NCBI RefSeq assembly: GCF_014646255.1
Contig: NZ_BMNC01000009.1
Span: 1-64,000, forward strand
Reading direction: 5' to 3'
Source: Lentzea pudingi
GTDB lineage: Bacteria; Actinomycetota; Actinomycetes; Mycobacteriales; Pseudonocardiaceae
DNA length: 64,000 bases
In this document: one piece after another, positions 32,807 to 43,902 of the stretch
Position numbering within the stretch: the stretch's first letter is position 1
Layout of the letters: each line of letters opens with the position of its first letter
Made by a program: the position numbers and the translations under genes
The notes under the pieces: model-generated
The model's database searches: none
Told to the model about the DNA's origin: nothing
Seen by the model: the letters and a program-made list of their open reading frames with translations, nothing else

Positions 32807-33646
32807 CTAGTTCCAGACCTCCCGGACCGACTCGGCGATCGAGACGGCCTGCGCGTACCCCGCCTCCGCGGCGGGCTTGCGCCGCGCCGGGTCCAGCAGG
32901 TTCGTGCCGATCGCCGTCAGCGCGGCACCGTCCGGGCTGATCACGATCGACGGCACCCCGAGCTTCGCGGCCTGGGCACCGGGCGTCGCGGCGGGGCTGG
33001 CCGACCGCGTCAACGGCGCGATGACCACGACCCGCTCGTACCCGGCGGCGAGGTCGACGTTGGCCACGGACCGCATGCCGCCGTCCATGTACCGGCTGCC
33101 GTTGATGCTGACCGGCGGCCACACCAGCGGCACCGCGCAGCTCGACGCCACCGCCTTCACCAGCGGCACGCCGCTGTCCCGGTCGAACGCCACGAACTTG
33201 CCGTTCGCGGTGTCCACGGCGGTGACCTTGAGCGGACGCTCCGGCCAGTCCTTGATGGACAGACGGCTGTCGAACACCTCCAGCCGCGACTCCTCCGACG
33301 GCGTGCGGGCCTTCAGCGCCGCCCTGCCCAGCCGGGCGCGCTTCCGCGCGGGCGTTCCCGGCATCACGTAGGAAAGCGCGTACCTGACGACCATCCACGA
33401 AGTGAGACGGGCCGGGATCTCCCCGTCGGGCGGCAGCAGTTGGCCCGCGTAGAGGTCCGCGAGCGGCGCACCTCCCGCCAGCTCCGTCGCCACGACCGAC
33501 CCTGCCGACGTCCCGACGAACAGGTCGGCGTCCGTCAGGTCGACGCCCTGTTCAGCCAGCCCGTGCAGAATCCCCGTCTCCCAGGCGATTCCGGTGACGC
33601 CACCGCCGCCCAGCACCAACGCGCGTTCTCCGCTCACAGCGGTCAT
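32807..33646 (-). CDS. Patatin-like phospholipase/acyl hydrolase
   Basis: A 279-aa enzyme with all patatin elements: oxyanion loop LVLGGGGVTGIAW (about 11-22), nucleophile G45-T-S47-A-G49 and catalytic Asp in RYMDGGMRS. It belongs to the RssA/NTE-like bacterial group; likely a lysophospholipase or acyl-ester hydrolase at or near the membrane. No signal. ATG 33646 is used; GTG at 33637 would also retain the oxyanion loop. It is divergent from metH. Confidence 0.9.
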   Translation of the reverse strand: MTAVSGERALVLGGGGVTGIAWETGILHGLAEQGVDLTDADLFVGTSAGSVVATELAGGAPLADLYAGQLLPPDGEIPARLTSWMVVRYALSYVMPGTPARKRARLGRAALKARTPSEESRLEVFDSRLSIKDWPERPLKVTAVDTANGKFVAFDRDSGVPLVKAVASSCAVPLVWPPVSINGSRYMDGGMRSVANVDLAAGYERVVVIAPLTRSASPAATPGAQAAKLGVPSIVISPDGAALTAIGTNLLDPARRKPAAEAGYAQAVSIAESVREVWN

Positions 33647-33664
33647 CCTACGAAGTGGGACCGG

Positions 33665-33694
33665 TTCCTGGTCCATGGTCGCGGTTGGTAACCT
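33665..33694 (+). promoter_or_regulatory. Candidate metH promoter
   Basis: TTCCTG (33665-33670) and TAACCT (33689-33694) with 18 nt between. The expected start site, around 33701, is immediately before the riboswitch. Confidence 0.4.
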
Positions 33695-33702
33695 TGACGG
33701 CG

Positions 33703-33778
33703 AAGCCGAGAAGCGCTGCAACGGGCCACCACGCCTGCCACGCTCGGCCTCGCACCACCACGTACCAAGGGCGCTTCC
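33703..33778 (+). promoter_or_regulatory. S-adenosylhomocysteine (SAH) riboswitch
   Basis: The leader shows the SAH aptamer pattern. P1 pairs GCCGAG (33705-33710) with CTCGGC (33743-33748); AAGCGCTGCAAC follows P1; CCACGCTCGG forms the closing side; and AAGGGCGCTTCC follows. The pseudoknot pairs AAGCGC (33711-33716) with GCGCTT (33771-33776). SAH riboswitches are ON-switches that sit before ahcY and metH to increase methyl-cycle recycling when SAH accumulates. Its position 18 nt before metH fits exactly. Confidence 0.85.
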
Positions 33779-33796
33779 GACTCTTCGGGAGCGCGC

Positions 33797-37372
<3,576 letters not shown>

Positions 37373-37374
37373 GG

Positions 37375-37405
37375 GTTCCGGGACGTGAAAGCGCTTCCCG
37401 GGAAC
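37375..37405 (+). terminator. Hairpin after metH
   Basis: GTTCCGGG and CCCGGGAAC pair (one bulged base) three nt after the metH stop; the loop contains AAGCGCTT. Likely terminator. A second short dyad GATTGG-TG-CCAATC follows at 37421-37434, before the lipoprotein gene, and may be an operator. Confidence 0.5.
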
Positions 37406-37420
37406 GGGAGGCGTTGTCCC

Positions 37421-37434
37421 GATTGGTGCCAATC
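37421..37434. promoter_or_regulatory. Short dyad before lipoprotein copy 2
   Basis: GATTGG-TG-CCAATC, a perfect 6-bp inverted repeat 62 nt before the start of the lipoprotein-GGDEF/EAL operon. Could be an operator; no regulator gene is adjacent. Confidence 0.35.
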
Positions 37435-37496
37435 GATGTAGCATCGGCCGCTCTGGAGATCAATCACCCGTAGGTCGAGCGAGCCCGAGGTCATCC

Positions 37497-38531
37497 ATGC
37501 GAGCTGCGGCGCTGGTGCTGGGTCTGGTGCTGTTAGCGGCGTGCGGTGCCGCCGGGTCGTCCGAGGCGTTGCCGCACGTGGGTTTCGTCGTGAAGCGCAC
37601 GGGCGGTTCCTTCGCCCAGGAGATGACGAGTGGTTTCCACGAGGGCGTCGGCCGCATCGGCGGGGTCAGCGCGACGGTGACCGGGCCTCCCGGGCAGGAC
37701 GGGCACAAGGAAGTCGAGTTGTTCCGGGATTTGACGCTCGCCGCGAAAGGCGGAATCGCGGTGGCGACGTCGGAGCCCGCCCTGATGGCGCCTTCCATCG
37801 GTGAGGCGCTCTCGCAGCACGTCGCGGTGGTCGGTGTGGACATGCGGCTCACCGCGAGTTCCGGGGTGAGACTGCACATCGGTAACGACAACTATGAACT
37901 CGGCGAAAAGCTGGCTGACGAGTTGATGCGCCGATTGCCCTCGGACGCGACCGGGACAGTGGTGCTGGGAAACACCGCTCCGGGACTCGCCGGGTTCGAC
38001 GACCGGGCCGACGGAATCCGGGGTCGGTTCGCCGAAAAGCTACCGGGGGTAGTGGTGCTGGGCCCGTTCGACACACAACGTGACGACGCCGCGAATCGCG
38101 ACGCGTGGAAACGTCTGGTGGCAGCGAACCCGAACGCCCTCGCGTTCGTTGGTACGGGCGACTGCGACGGCGTCAACCTCGCCGCGCTCAGGACCGAGAA
38201 GTCGGCGAGGTGGCTGGTGGGCGGGTTCGGGGTCGACCCGAGAACGTTGCAGGCGGTGCGGGACGGCGCGATGGTCGCGTCCATCTCACCCGAGCACTAC
38301 CTCAAGGGCGCTGTGGCAGGCTGGCTCCTCGCACGGCACGCGAAGGGCGGCGCCGCGCTGCCGGAGGGCTGGATCGAGACGCCGGGACTCACGGTGACCA
38401 CCGCGAACCTGGACCGGATCCTGCACCGGCAGGAGTCGGAGAAGGCGCGCAGGGAGTTCTTCCAGCCTCAGATCGACAGCTTCGTCGAGGATCCGGCGAG
38501 CTGGGTGCGACCGTTGGAGCAGGCACGGTGA
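37497..38531 (+). CDS. Sugar-binding-type lipoprotein, copy 2 (coupled to GGDEF-EAL)
   Basis: A 344-aa lipoprotein: MRAAALVLGLVLLAAC, lipidated Cys16. The type-1 binding-protein fold has HVGFVVKRTGGSFAQEMTSGFHEG, KGGIAVATSEPALM and SGVRLHIGNDNYELGEKLADEL; the second half has FVGTGDCDGVNLAAL and SISPEHYLKGAVAGWLLARHAKGG, aligning throughout with the copy at 17405-18460. No ABC permease or ATPase is nearby. The stop overlaps the GTG of the GGDEF-EAL gene by 4 nt (GTGA), so the two are translationally coupled. This supports the idea that it is a receptor subunit rather than a transport protein. Ligand unknown; a sugar or related solute is the family expectation. Confidence 0.88.
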   Translation: MRAAALVLGLVLLAACGAAGSSEALPHVGFVVKRTGGSFAQEMTSGFHEGVGRIGGVSATVTGPPGQDGHKEVELFRDLTLAAKGGIAVATSEPALMAPSIGEALSQHVAVVGVDMRLTASSGVRLHIGNDNYELGEKLADELMRRLPSDATGTVVLGNTAPGLAGFDDRADGIRGRFAEKLPGVVVLGPFDTQRDDAANRDAWKRLVAANPNALAFVGTGDCDGVNLAALRTEKSARWLVGGFGVDPRTLQAVRDGAMVASISPEHYLKGAVAGWLLARHAKGGAALPEGWIETPGLTVTTANLDRILHRQESEKARREFFQPQIDSFVEDPASWVRPLEQAR

Positions 38532-40450
38532 GCTTTTGGGAAGGCCGCGCGACCGCACGGGTGGCGACGGTGGGGCTGACGCTCGGGCTGCTGGTCCTCG
38601 CGGGACTGGCGTTGTGGAGCAGCATCGACGCGCGGACCACGACCGCGCACGTGCGGGAGCTCAACGACTCCAGTGAGCGGTGGGCCCGCGTGCTGGAGCA
38701 CATCAACGTCTCCGACAACGCGTTGCGCGACCTGCAGGTCGCGCGGACCCAGCAGACCGTCGAGCCGCTGGAGAACTCGGTCGGTTCGGCGCGGGCGGAG
38801 CTGGAGTGGCTGCGCGTCAACGGCACGTCGTCCGACGCTGATGAGGCCGGCAAGCTGCTGGCGCTCTACGACCAGAGCACCGCCATGTTGCGCGCGGTCA
38901 TCGTCGGCACCGACCCGTTGCAGGCGGACCAGGCGGGCCTCGCGCACTCCTCGTTGCGGCGCCAGATCTCCTCGACGATCGGGAGCCTGCGCCTCGACAC
39001 CACCGAGTACCTGCGCACGGCCGACGAGAAGAACGCGCGGCTGCGGATCGCGCAGATCGTGGTGTTCGTGCTCGACGCGGCCCTCGTCGCGCTGTTCGGC
39101 ATGGTGCTGCTCGGGCAGCGCCGCATGATCCTGCGCCAGGCCGCGAAGAACGAGCACGAGGCGCACCACGACACCCTGACGGGCCTGGCGAACCGCGCGT
39201 TGCTCGCGCGGCGGATGGAACAGGCCGTCGAGAAGGCGCGCAAGAAGGACGAGCCGCTGGCGTTGCTGATCGTGGACCTCGACAGGTTCAAGGAGGTCAA
39301 CGACTCGCTCGGGCACCACACCGGCGACCTGCTGCTGCGCCAGGTGGCGAACCGCCTGTCGTGGGCGGTGCGCGACACGGACCTGGTGGCGCGGCTGGGC
39401 GGCGACGAGTTCGCGGTGCTGCTGCCCGGCGTCGGCTCGGCAGAGAACGCGAGCATGGTCGCGGAGAAGATCCTCGGCGCACTGGCGATGCCGGTGACGC
39501 TGGAGGGCCTGGAGCTCGAGATCGCGGGCAGCGTCGGTGTGGCGCTGTGCCCGTCGGACTCGGGCGACGGCCACGAACTGCTGCGGCACGCGGACATCGC
39601 GATGTACGCCGCGAAGCGCGAGAAGTCCGGTGTCGCCGTCTACGACGCGCGCCTGCACGAACGCGGCGCCGCCCACCTCACGGCCGTGACGGAGTTGCGG
39701 CACGCGATCGACCGCGGCGAGCTGTTCCTGCACTACCAGCCCAAGGCCCTGGCCGACACGGGCGCGGTGTGCGGTGTCGAGGCCCTGGCCCGCTGGCAGC
39801 ACCCGGCGCGCGGTCTCGTGCGTCCCGACGAGTTCATCCCGATCGCCGAGGAGAACGGGCTCATCGAGCCGCTGACCCGGTACGTGATCGACGCGGCCCT
39901 GCGGCAGTGCCGCGCGTGGTCGGACGCGGGCTGGGAGGTGCCGGTCTCGGTGAACGTGGGCGCGGCCTGCCTGCACCACACCGAGTTCCCGGGCGACGTG
40001 GCCGACCTGATCAAGCGCCACGGCCTGCCCGCGCGCCTGCTGACGCTGGAGATCACCGAGTCCGCGATCATCTCGGACCCGGACCGCGCCGTGGAGGTGT
40101 TGCGCGGCCTCACGGAACTGGGCGTGCGGCTCTCGATCGACGACTTCGGCACCGGTTACTCGTCGATCTCGTACCTGCGCAGCATGCGGGTGCACGAGAT
40201 GAAGCTCGACCGGTCGTTCGTCACGCACATGTGCACCGACGCGGGCGATTCGGCGATCGTGCACGCCCTGGTGGCGCTGGCCCAGAACTTCGGGTTGCAG
40301 GCCGTCGCGGAGGGCGTGGAGGACCAGGACACCTGGACGGCGCTGGCCAAGGCCGGCTGCGACGTGGTGCAGGGGTACTTCCTCAGCGAGCCGTTGCCCG
40401 CCGAGGAAGTCGTTGCCTGGCTTGGGGATCGTGCCGCGGCTCACGCGTAG
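38528..40450 (+). CDS. Two-TM GGDEF-EAL protein, copy 2
   Basis: A 640-aa c-di-GMP enzyme with the architecture of copy 1. TM1 about 12-33, extracytoplasmic helical region about 34-172, TM2 about 174-196, GGDEF about 208-365, EAL about 380-635. GGDEF is intact (291-295), with I-site R282-D285. EAL is canonical here (E418-A-L), with N in SVNVG, LEITES, IDDFGTGYSS, HEMKLDRSF, AEGVED and VQGY, so both activities could operate. No HAMP or PAS. GTG 38528 overlaps the lipoprotein stop, and a very strong terminator follows at 40509. I infer an operon in which the lipoprotein senses a ligand and this protein alters c-di-GMP. Confidence 0.94.
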   Translation: MSFWEGRATARVATVGLTLGLLVLAGLALWSSIDARTTTAHVRELNDSSERWARVLEHINVSDNALRDLQVARTQQTVEPLENSVGSARAELEWLRVNGTSSDADEAGKLLALYDQSTAMLRAVIVGTDPLQADQAGLAHSSLRRQISSTIGSLRLDTTEYLRTADEKNARLRIAQIVVFVLDAALVALFGMVLLGQRRMILRQAAKNEHEAHHDTLTGLANRALLARRMEQAVEKARKKDEPLALLIVDLDRFKEVNDSLGHHTGDLLLRQVANRLSWAVRDTDLVARLGGDEFAVLLPGVGSAENASMVAEKILGALAMPVTLEGLELEIAGSVGVALCPSDSGDGHELLRHADIAMYAAKREKSGVAVYDARLHERGAAHLTAVTELRHAIDRGELFLHYQPKALADTGAVCGVEALARWQHPARGLVRPDEFIPIAEENGLIEPLTRYVIDAALRQCRAWSDAGWEVPVSVNVGAACLHHTEFPGDVADLIKRHGLPARLLTLEITESAIISDPDRAVEVLRGLTELGVRLSIDDFGTGYSSISYLRSMRVHEMKLDRSFVTHMCTDAGDSAIVHALVALAQNFGLQAVAEGVEDQDTWTALAKAGCDVVQGYFLSEPLPAEEVVAWLGDRAAAHA

Positions 40451-40508
40451 CGCGGTGACCGCTGACCTTCGCCGCGTCTTTCGCTCCTCAGACGGGTGCA
40501 TCGCGGCG

Positions 40509-40553
40509 CCGCCCCCCGCCCTCCATATCGGGCATATGGGGGGCGGGGGGCGG
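40509..40553. terminator. 20-bp hairpin terminator between convergent genes
   Basis: CCGCCCCCCGCCCTCCATAT pairs with ATATGGGGGGCGGGGGGCGG through 20 positions (one T-G pair), 5-nt loop CGGGC. It lies between the convergent GGDEF-EAL and phosphotransferase genes, 58 nt after the first and 49 nt from the second, and can serve both strands. Confidence 0.85.
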
Positions 40554-40602
40554 TGTCGTGAGGTGCCCTGCTGAGCAGTGAAAGACACGGTGAAGATCGC
40601 GG

Positions 40603-41541
40603 TCACCGCGCGTACGAGTCGGTGTCCCGCCACTGGTTGATGAACGGCTGCATGAAGTCGACCATGGCGGGAAGCTGGTGTGCCGTCGACAGGTACGCGA
40701 TCACCCGGATCGCCCCGACCGCGTTGACGAACCGGAGCACCTCGGGATCCAGTTCGCGCAGCCCGTTCTTGCGCGCGCCGCGGTTGTAGGCGGCCTCGTA
40801 CTCGAGGCCGAGACCGGCCAGGTCCCACTCGGCCGGGCCGTAGGTGATCAGCTCGAAGTCCGAGAACAACGGGCCGTCGGTGCTCGCGAAGATGTTCGCG
40901 GGCGGTGAGTCGCCGTGGATGGGCTGCAGCGAGACACCGGGGAACTTCGCCTCGAACGCGGCCTGGGAGCGGACGAGCGGCTCCAGCACCTCCCACTCCG
41001 CCCGCGCCCGCTGGAGGTCCTCCGCGGTGACGATGTCCAGGCCTTCGAGCCTTTCGAGGCCCTCGCGGACGAACCGAGGTTCCGCCGACGACAGGAACTC
41101 CAGTTCGCCGGGGTAGTCCTGCAGTGCCTTGTGCAGGTCGGCGGAGAGCTCGGAGTTCCTGACGTAGTCCGGCTCCTGCGACTTGTCCTCGTCGGTGAAC
41201 GGCCAGAAGGTGATGGAGAAACCGTCGCGCTGCACGGGTTTCCTCGGGACGAGCGGGCTCGGCGGGATCACCGGCGTGCCCTGGTCGTGCAGCCACTGCG
41301 CCACGTCGAGTTCCTGTTGCTGGCGCCGGGCCAGTGACTCGAGGGTCGTGGTGTGCGGCAGGACGGTCGGGATGCGGGCCACGACCGGTGCCGGGGCGAG
41401 GTGCACGACCACGGAGAACAGTTCGTAGAGCACCTTGCCCTCGGTGATCTCCAGGCCGAGTTCGCGACCTGCCGCCACCGCGGCGTCTCGTGCGGCGTTG
41501 GAGCGGTGTGCGATGTCTTCAGGGGTCGCGAAGGCTGTCAT
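40603..41541 (-). CDS. Aminoglycoside-phosphotransferase-family kinase
   Basis: A 312-aa small-molecule kinase-like protein (APH/choline-kinase fold). The Brenner motif is IHGDSPPANIF (HGDxxxxN), and the metal-binding Asp follows in FSDFELITYGPAEWDLA, a less common form of the IDWE/DF motif. The N-terminal lobe has RIPTVLPHTT. Substrate not predictable: this branch includes many uncharacterised actinobacterial proteins. Divergent from the NUDIX gene over 54 nt. Confidence 0.83.
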   Translation of the reverse strand: MTAFATPEDIAHRSNAARDAAVAAGRELGLEITEGKVLYELFSVVVHLAPAPVVARIPTVLPHTTTLESLARRQQQELDVAQWLHDQGTPVIPPSPLVPRKPVQRDGFSITFWPFTDEDKSQEPDYVRNSELSADLHKALQDYPGELEFLSSAEPRFVREGLERLEGLDIVTAEDLQRARAEWEVLEPLVRSQAAFEAKFPGVSLQPIHGDSPPANIFASTDGPLFSDFELITYGPAEWDLAGLGLEYEAAYNRGARKNGLRELDPEVLRFVNAVGAIRVIAYLSTAHQLPAMVDFMQPFINQWRDTDSYAR

Positions 41542-41595
41542 GGCACGATCGTGTCACGACCCCTCGGCTCGACGCAGATCATTTACGGTGGGGCC

Positions 41596-42036
41596 ATGGC
41601 CGACCGCCACCTGATCGACGTCCACCTGGTGCTCGTGCGCGACGGAGAGGTGCTGCTGTCCCGGCGCCGGGACTCCGACCCCCGGTTCGACGGCCTCTGG
41701 CACCTGCCGTCCGGCAAGCTCGACGCGGGCGAGTCGGTGCTCGCCGCCGCCTCGCGGGAGGCCGCGGAGGAGATCGGCGTGGTGATCGAGGCCGGCGACC
41801 TGAGGCACGTGCACACGCTGCACGCCAACGGATCCGGCGTCGAGCCCCGGCTCGGGTTGTTCTTCGAGGTCCGGCGGTGGGGCGGGGAGCCGGTGAACCT
41901 CGAGCCCGCGAAGTGCTCGGCACTGCGCTGGTTCGGGTTGGACGCGCTGCCCGGCGACATCATCACCTACTCCGCCGCCGGGATCACCGGCTACCTGGCC
42001 GGGGAGTCGTTCGGACTGCTCGGCTGGACCCCCTGA
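41596..42036 (+). CDS. NUDIX hydrolase
   Basis: A 146-aa protein with a complete NUDIX box G40-x5-E-x7-REUxEExGU (GKLDAGESVLAAASREAAEEIGV, given here in part as G40 to V62). Family enzymes hydrolyse nucleoside-diphosphate-linked compounds such as 8-oxo-dGTP, NADH or ADP-ribose. ATG 41596. The C-terminal 46 nt overlap the convergent TetR gene. Possibly repair or housecleaning. Confidence 0.92.
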   Translation: MADRHLIDVHLVLVRDGEVLLSRRRDSDPRFDGLWHLPSGKLDAGESVLAAASREAAEEIGVVIEAGDLRHVHTLHANGSGVEPRLGLFFEVRRWGGEPVNLEPAKCSALRWFGLDALPGDIITYSAAGITGYLAGESFGLLGWTP

Positions 42037-42599
42037 ACGAGCCCGTCCAACACCAGCGTGACCACACCGTCCGCCTCCGCCCGCCACCCCGGCCGGTCGT
42101 GCGCCGAACTGATGCCGTGCAGCGCCACCATGACCGGCCCGGCCCCCACGTCGCCTCGCACCACCCCGGCCTCCACAGCGGCGGTCACGAGCCCGGTGAC
42201 GGCCTCCTCCAAGGCCCTGCTGCCCTCGGCGAGCGCGTCCGAACCGGTGGTGGCCATGAGCGTCGCCAGCGTCCGGGCGAGGCCGTGGTGGTCGTCCAGG
42301 TAGCCGACCACGTCACGGAGGAAGGTCGCCAACGCCTCCAGCGGCGGCACCGCGGCCTGCAGCCGGCGAGCCCGCTCGCACAGTGCGACGACCTCCTCGT
42401 GGTAGACCGCCTCGGCCAGCGCCTCCCTGGTCGGGAAGTGGCGGTACAGCGTGCCCGTGCCCACCCCGGCGAGCCGGGCGAAGTCGTCGAAGCGCAGGTC
42501 GAAGAACTCCCCCGTCTCGACGATCTCCCTGGCCTTGGCCAGCAGTGCCTGGCGGTTGCGCTGGGCGTCGGCGCGCAACGGCTTCCCTGACGTTGACAA
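41991..42599 (-). CDS. TetR-family transcriptional regulator
   Basis: A 202-aa repressor. N-terminal HTH: ALLAKAREIVETGEFFDLRFDDFARLAGVGTGTLYRHFPTREALAEAVY (about 19-66), with the recognition helix VGTGTLYRHF. The C-terminal domain is a ligand/dimerisation bundle of the type that often controls oxidoreductases or exporters. TTG 42599 is the annotated start; an in-frame TTG seven codons later preceded by AGGGAAG is an alternative. A perfect 21-bp palindrome upstream (42625-42645) and the divergent PanE-like gene suggest autoregulation and one local target. Confidence 0.92.
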   Translation of the reverse strand: MSTSGKPLRADAQRNRQALLAKAREIVETGEFFDLRFDDFARLAGVGTGTLYRHFPTREALAEAVYHEEVVALCERARRLQAAVPPLEALATFLRDVVGYLDDHHGLARTLATLMATTGSDALAEGSRALEEAVTGLVTAAVEAGVVRGDVGAGPVMVALHGISSAHDRPGWRAEADGVVTLVLDGLVQGVQPSSPNDSPAR

Positions 42600-42624
42600 A
42601 CGGAATCCGCCTCCATATTTTCGG

Positions 42625-42645
42625 AAGTGGAGATTGTCTCCACTT
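42625..42645. promoter_or_regulatory. Candidate TetR operator
   Basis: AAGTGGAGA-TTG-TCTCCACTT, a perfect inverted repeat with 9-bp arms and 3-nt spacer, 25 nt upstream of the TetR gene on the side facing the divergent PanE-like gene. Confidence 0.75.
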
Positions 42646-42695
42646 ACATCCTAGTGGTGTGGCTCAGGACGTTGCCGGTGAATTCGTGGTCAGGC

Positions 42696-42770
42696 GGCTC
42701 TGTCGTGGTGCCTCCCCCACGCCCTCGTACTGGTTGTACGGGGGCGTGGGGGAGGTGCCGCGACAGAGCC
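42696..42770. repeat. 35-bp-arm hairpin element in an intergenic region
   Basis: Arms 42696-42730 and 42736-42770 pair over 35 positions (31 Watson-Crick, 4 G-T type) around a 5-nt TGGTT loop. The core CCTCCCCCACGCCC / GGGCGTGGGGGAGG resembles palindromic intergenic repeats frequent in actinomycete genomes. It lies within the divergent TetR/PanE gap, 60 nt before the PanE-like start, where a terminator would be unexpected. Could be a REP-like element or an attenuator. Confidence 0.75.
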
Positions 42771-42830
42771 TGCTGAGCGCGGATACGCCGCCATCGTCCT
42801 GTGTCACGCCACCGACCCACGAGGTGGACC

Positions 42831-43763
42831 GTGAAGATCCTGATGTTCGGCCGCGGCGTGATCGCCACCGTGTACGGCTGGGCTCTGGAACGAGCCGGGC
42901 ACGACGTCGAGTTCTACGTCCGGCCCGGCCGCGCGGCGGAGTACGGGGGCACGACGAGCCTCGACCTGCAGCGGCGGTTGTGGGGGCAGCGCGTCCAGCA
43001 GGAGTGGCCGGTGCGCTTCCGCGAGGAACTGGGGCCGGACCACGACTTCGACCTCATCGTGCTGAGCGTGGGGCACCACCGGCTGACGGAAGCGGCGGCC
43101 TTCTTAGCACCCCGCGTCGGCAACGCCACGGTGCTGATGTTCGGCAACATCTGGACCGAGCCGCTGGACGCGATCGGGGACCTGCCCGCCGACCAGGTCG
43201 CATGGGGCTTTCCCCAGGCGGGCGGCGGTTTCGGTGAGAACGGCGTGCTGCGAGCGATGTTGATGCCGTCCGTCCTCTTCGGAACCCTCGGACCGCGGAC
43301 CGAACGGGATCTGGCCGTGCGCCAGGTGTTCCGCGACGCCGGGTTCCGGGTCAAGGAGGTACCGGACATCCGCGGCTGGCTGCTGATCCACTTCGTGTCG
43401 GACGCCGGTCTGTTCTCACAGGGGCTGCGGCTGGGCTCCCTGGCCGATCTGGCGGGGCGCCGGCGCGACCTGCGCGAGGCATTGCTGGCCGGGCGCGAAC
43501 TGCTGCCGCTGGTCGAGGCACGCGGTGTCGTCGTGGGACGCCGTGCGCTGCTGTTCCGCGCGCCGGTCTGGCTGACGGCTCCCCTGCTCGCCTGGCTGAC
43601 CGCTCACTTCGGGCCGTTGCGCGACAACTTCGCGACGCACTCGGACCCCGAGGCCGAGGAGCCGCGGGCGATCTGCCGGGACGCGCTGGCGGAGGCTCGG
43701 CGGCTGGGCGTGCCGGCACCGCGGCTCGCGGCAGCGGAACCGCACTTCGCGACGCGCGTCTGA
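42831..43763 (+). CDS. Ketopantoate-reductase-like (ApbA/PanE) oxidoreductase
   Basis: A 310-aa NADP-dependent dehydrogenase-like protein. N-terminal dinucleotide-binding motif MKILMFGRGVIATVYGWALERAGHDVEFYVR (GxGxxG variant GRGVIA), then VLSVGHH. The C-terminal helical domain is of PanE type. PanE reduces ketopantoate in pantothenate synthesis, but actinobacteria have many paralogues with other substrates; control by a local TetR gene makes a catabolic or detoxification role likely. GTG 42831 is preceded by GAGGTGG. Confidence 0.82.
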   Translation: MKILMFGRGVIATVYGWALERAGHDVEFYVRPGRAAEYGGTTSLDLQRRLWGQRVQQEWPVRFREELGPDHDFDLIVLSVGHHRLTEAAAFLAPRVGNATVLMFGNIWTEPLDAIGDLPADQVAWGFPQAGGGFGENGVLRAMLMPSVLFGTLGPRTERDLAVRQVFRDAGFRVKEVPDIRGWLLIHFVSDAGLFSQGLRLGSLADLAGRRRDLREALLAGRELLPLVEARGVVVGRRALLFRAPVWLTAPLLAWLTAHFGPLRDNFATHSDPEAEEPRAICRDALAEARRLGVPAPRLAAAEPHFATRV

Positions 43764-43902
43764 AGCCCGGTCACCGTGGACGGACGGCGCTCGTGCATCC
43801 GCCCGGCCGGGGCGTCTGCGCCGGACGGGAGGGCCCTCGGCGACAAGCCTTGGGCGCACTCCCGTTCGACATCCTGCCGGCGCCTGGCCAGCAGTAGGAG
43901 CC

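Noticed and set aside
33661..33796. Cobalamin riboswitch before metH
   Set aside because: No B12-box-like sequence is present; the leader instead matches the SAH aptamer.
38468..41296. Minus-strand open frame of about 940 codons over lipoprotein copy 2 and GGDEF-EAL copy 2
   Set aside because: No domains except in the other frames; crosses a strong terminator hairpin.
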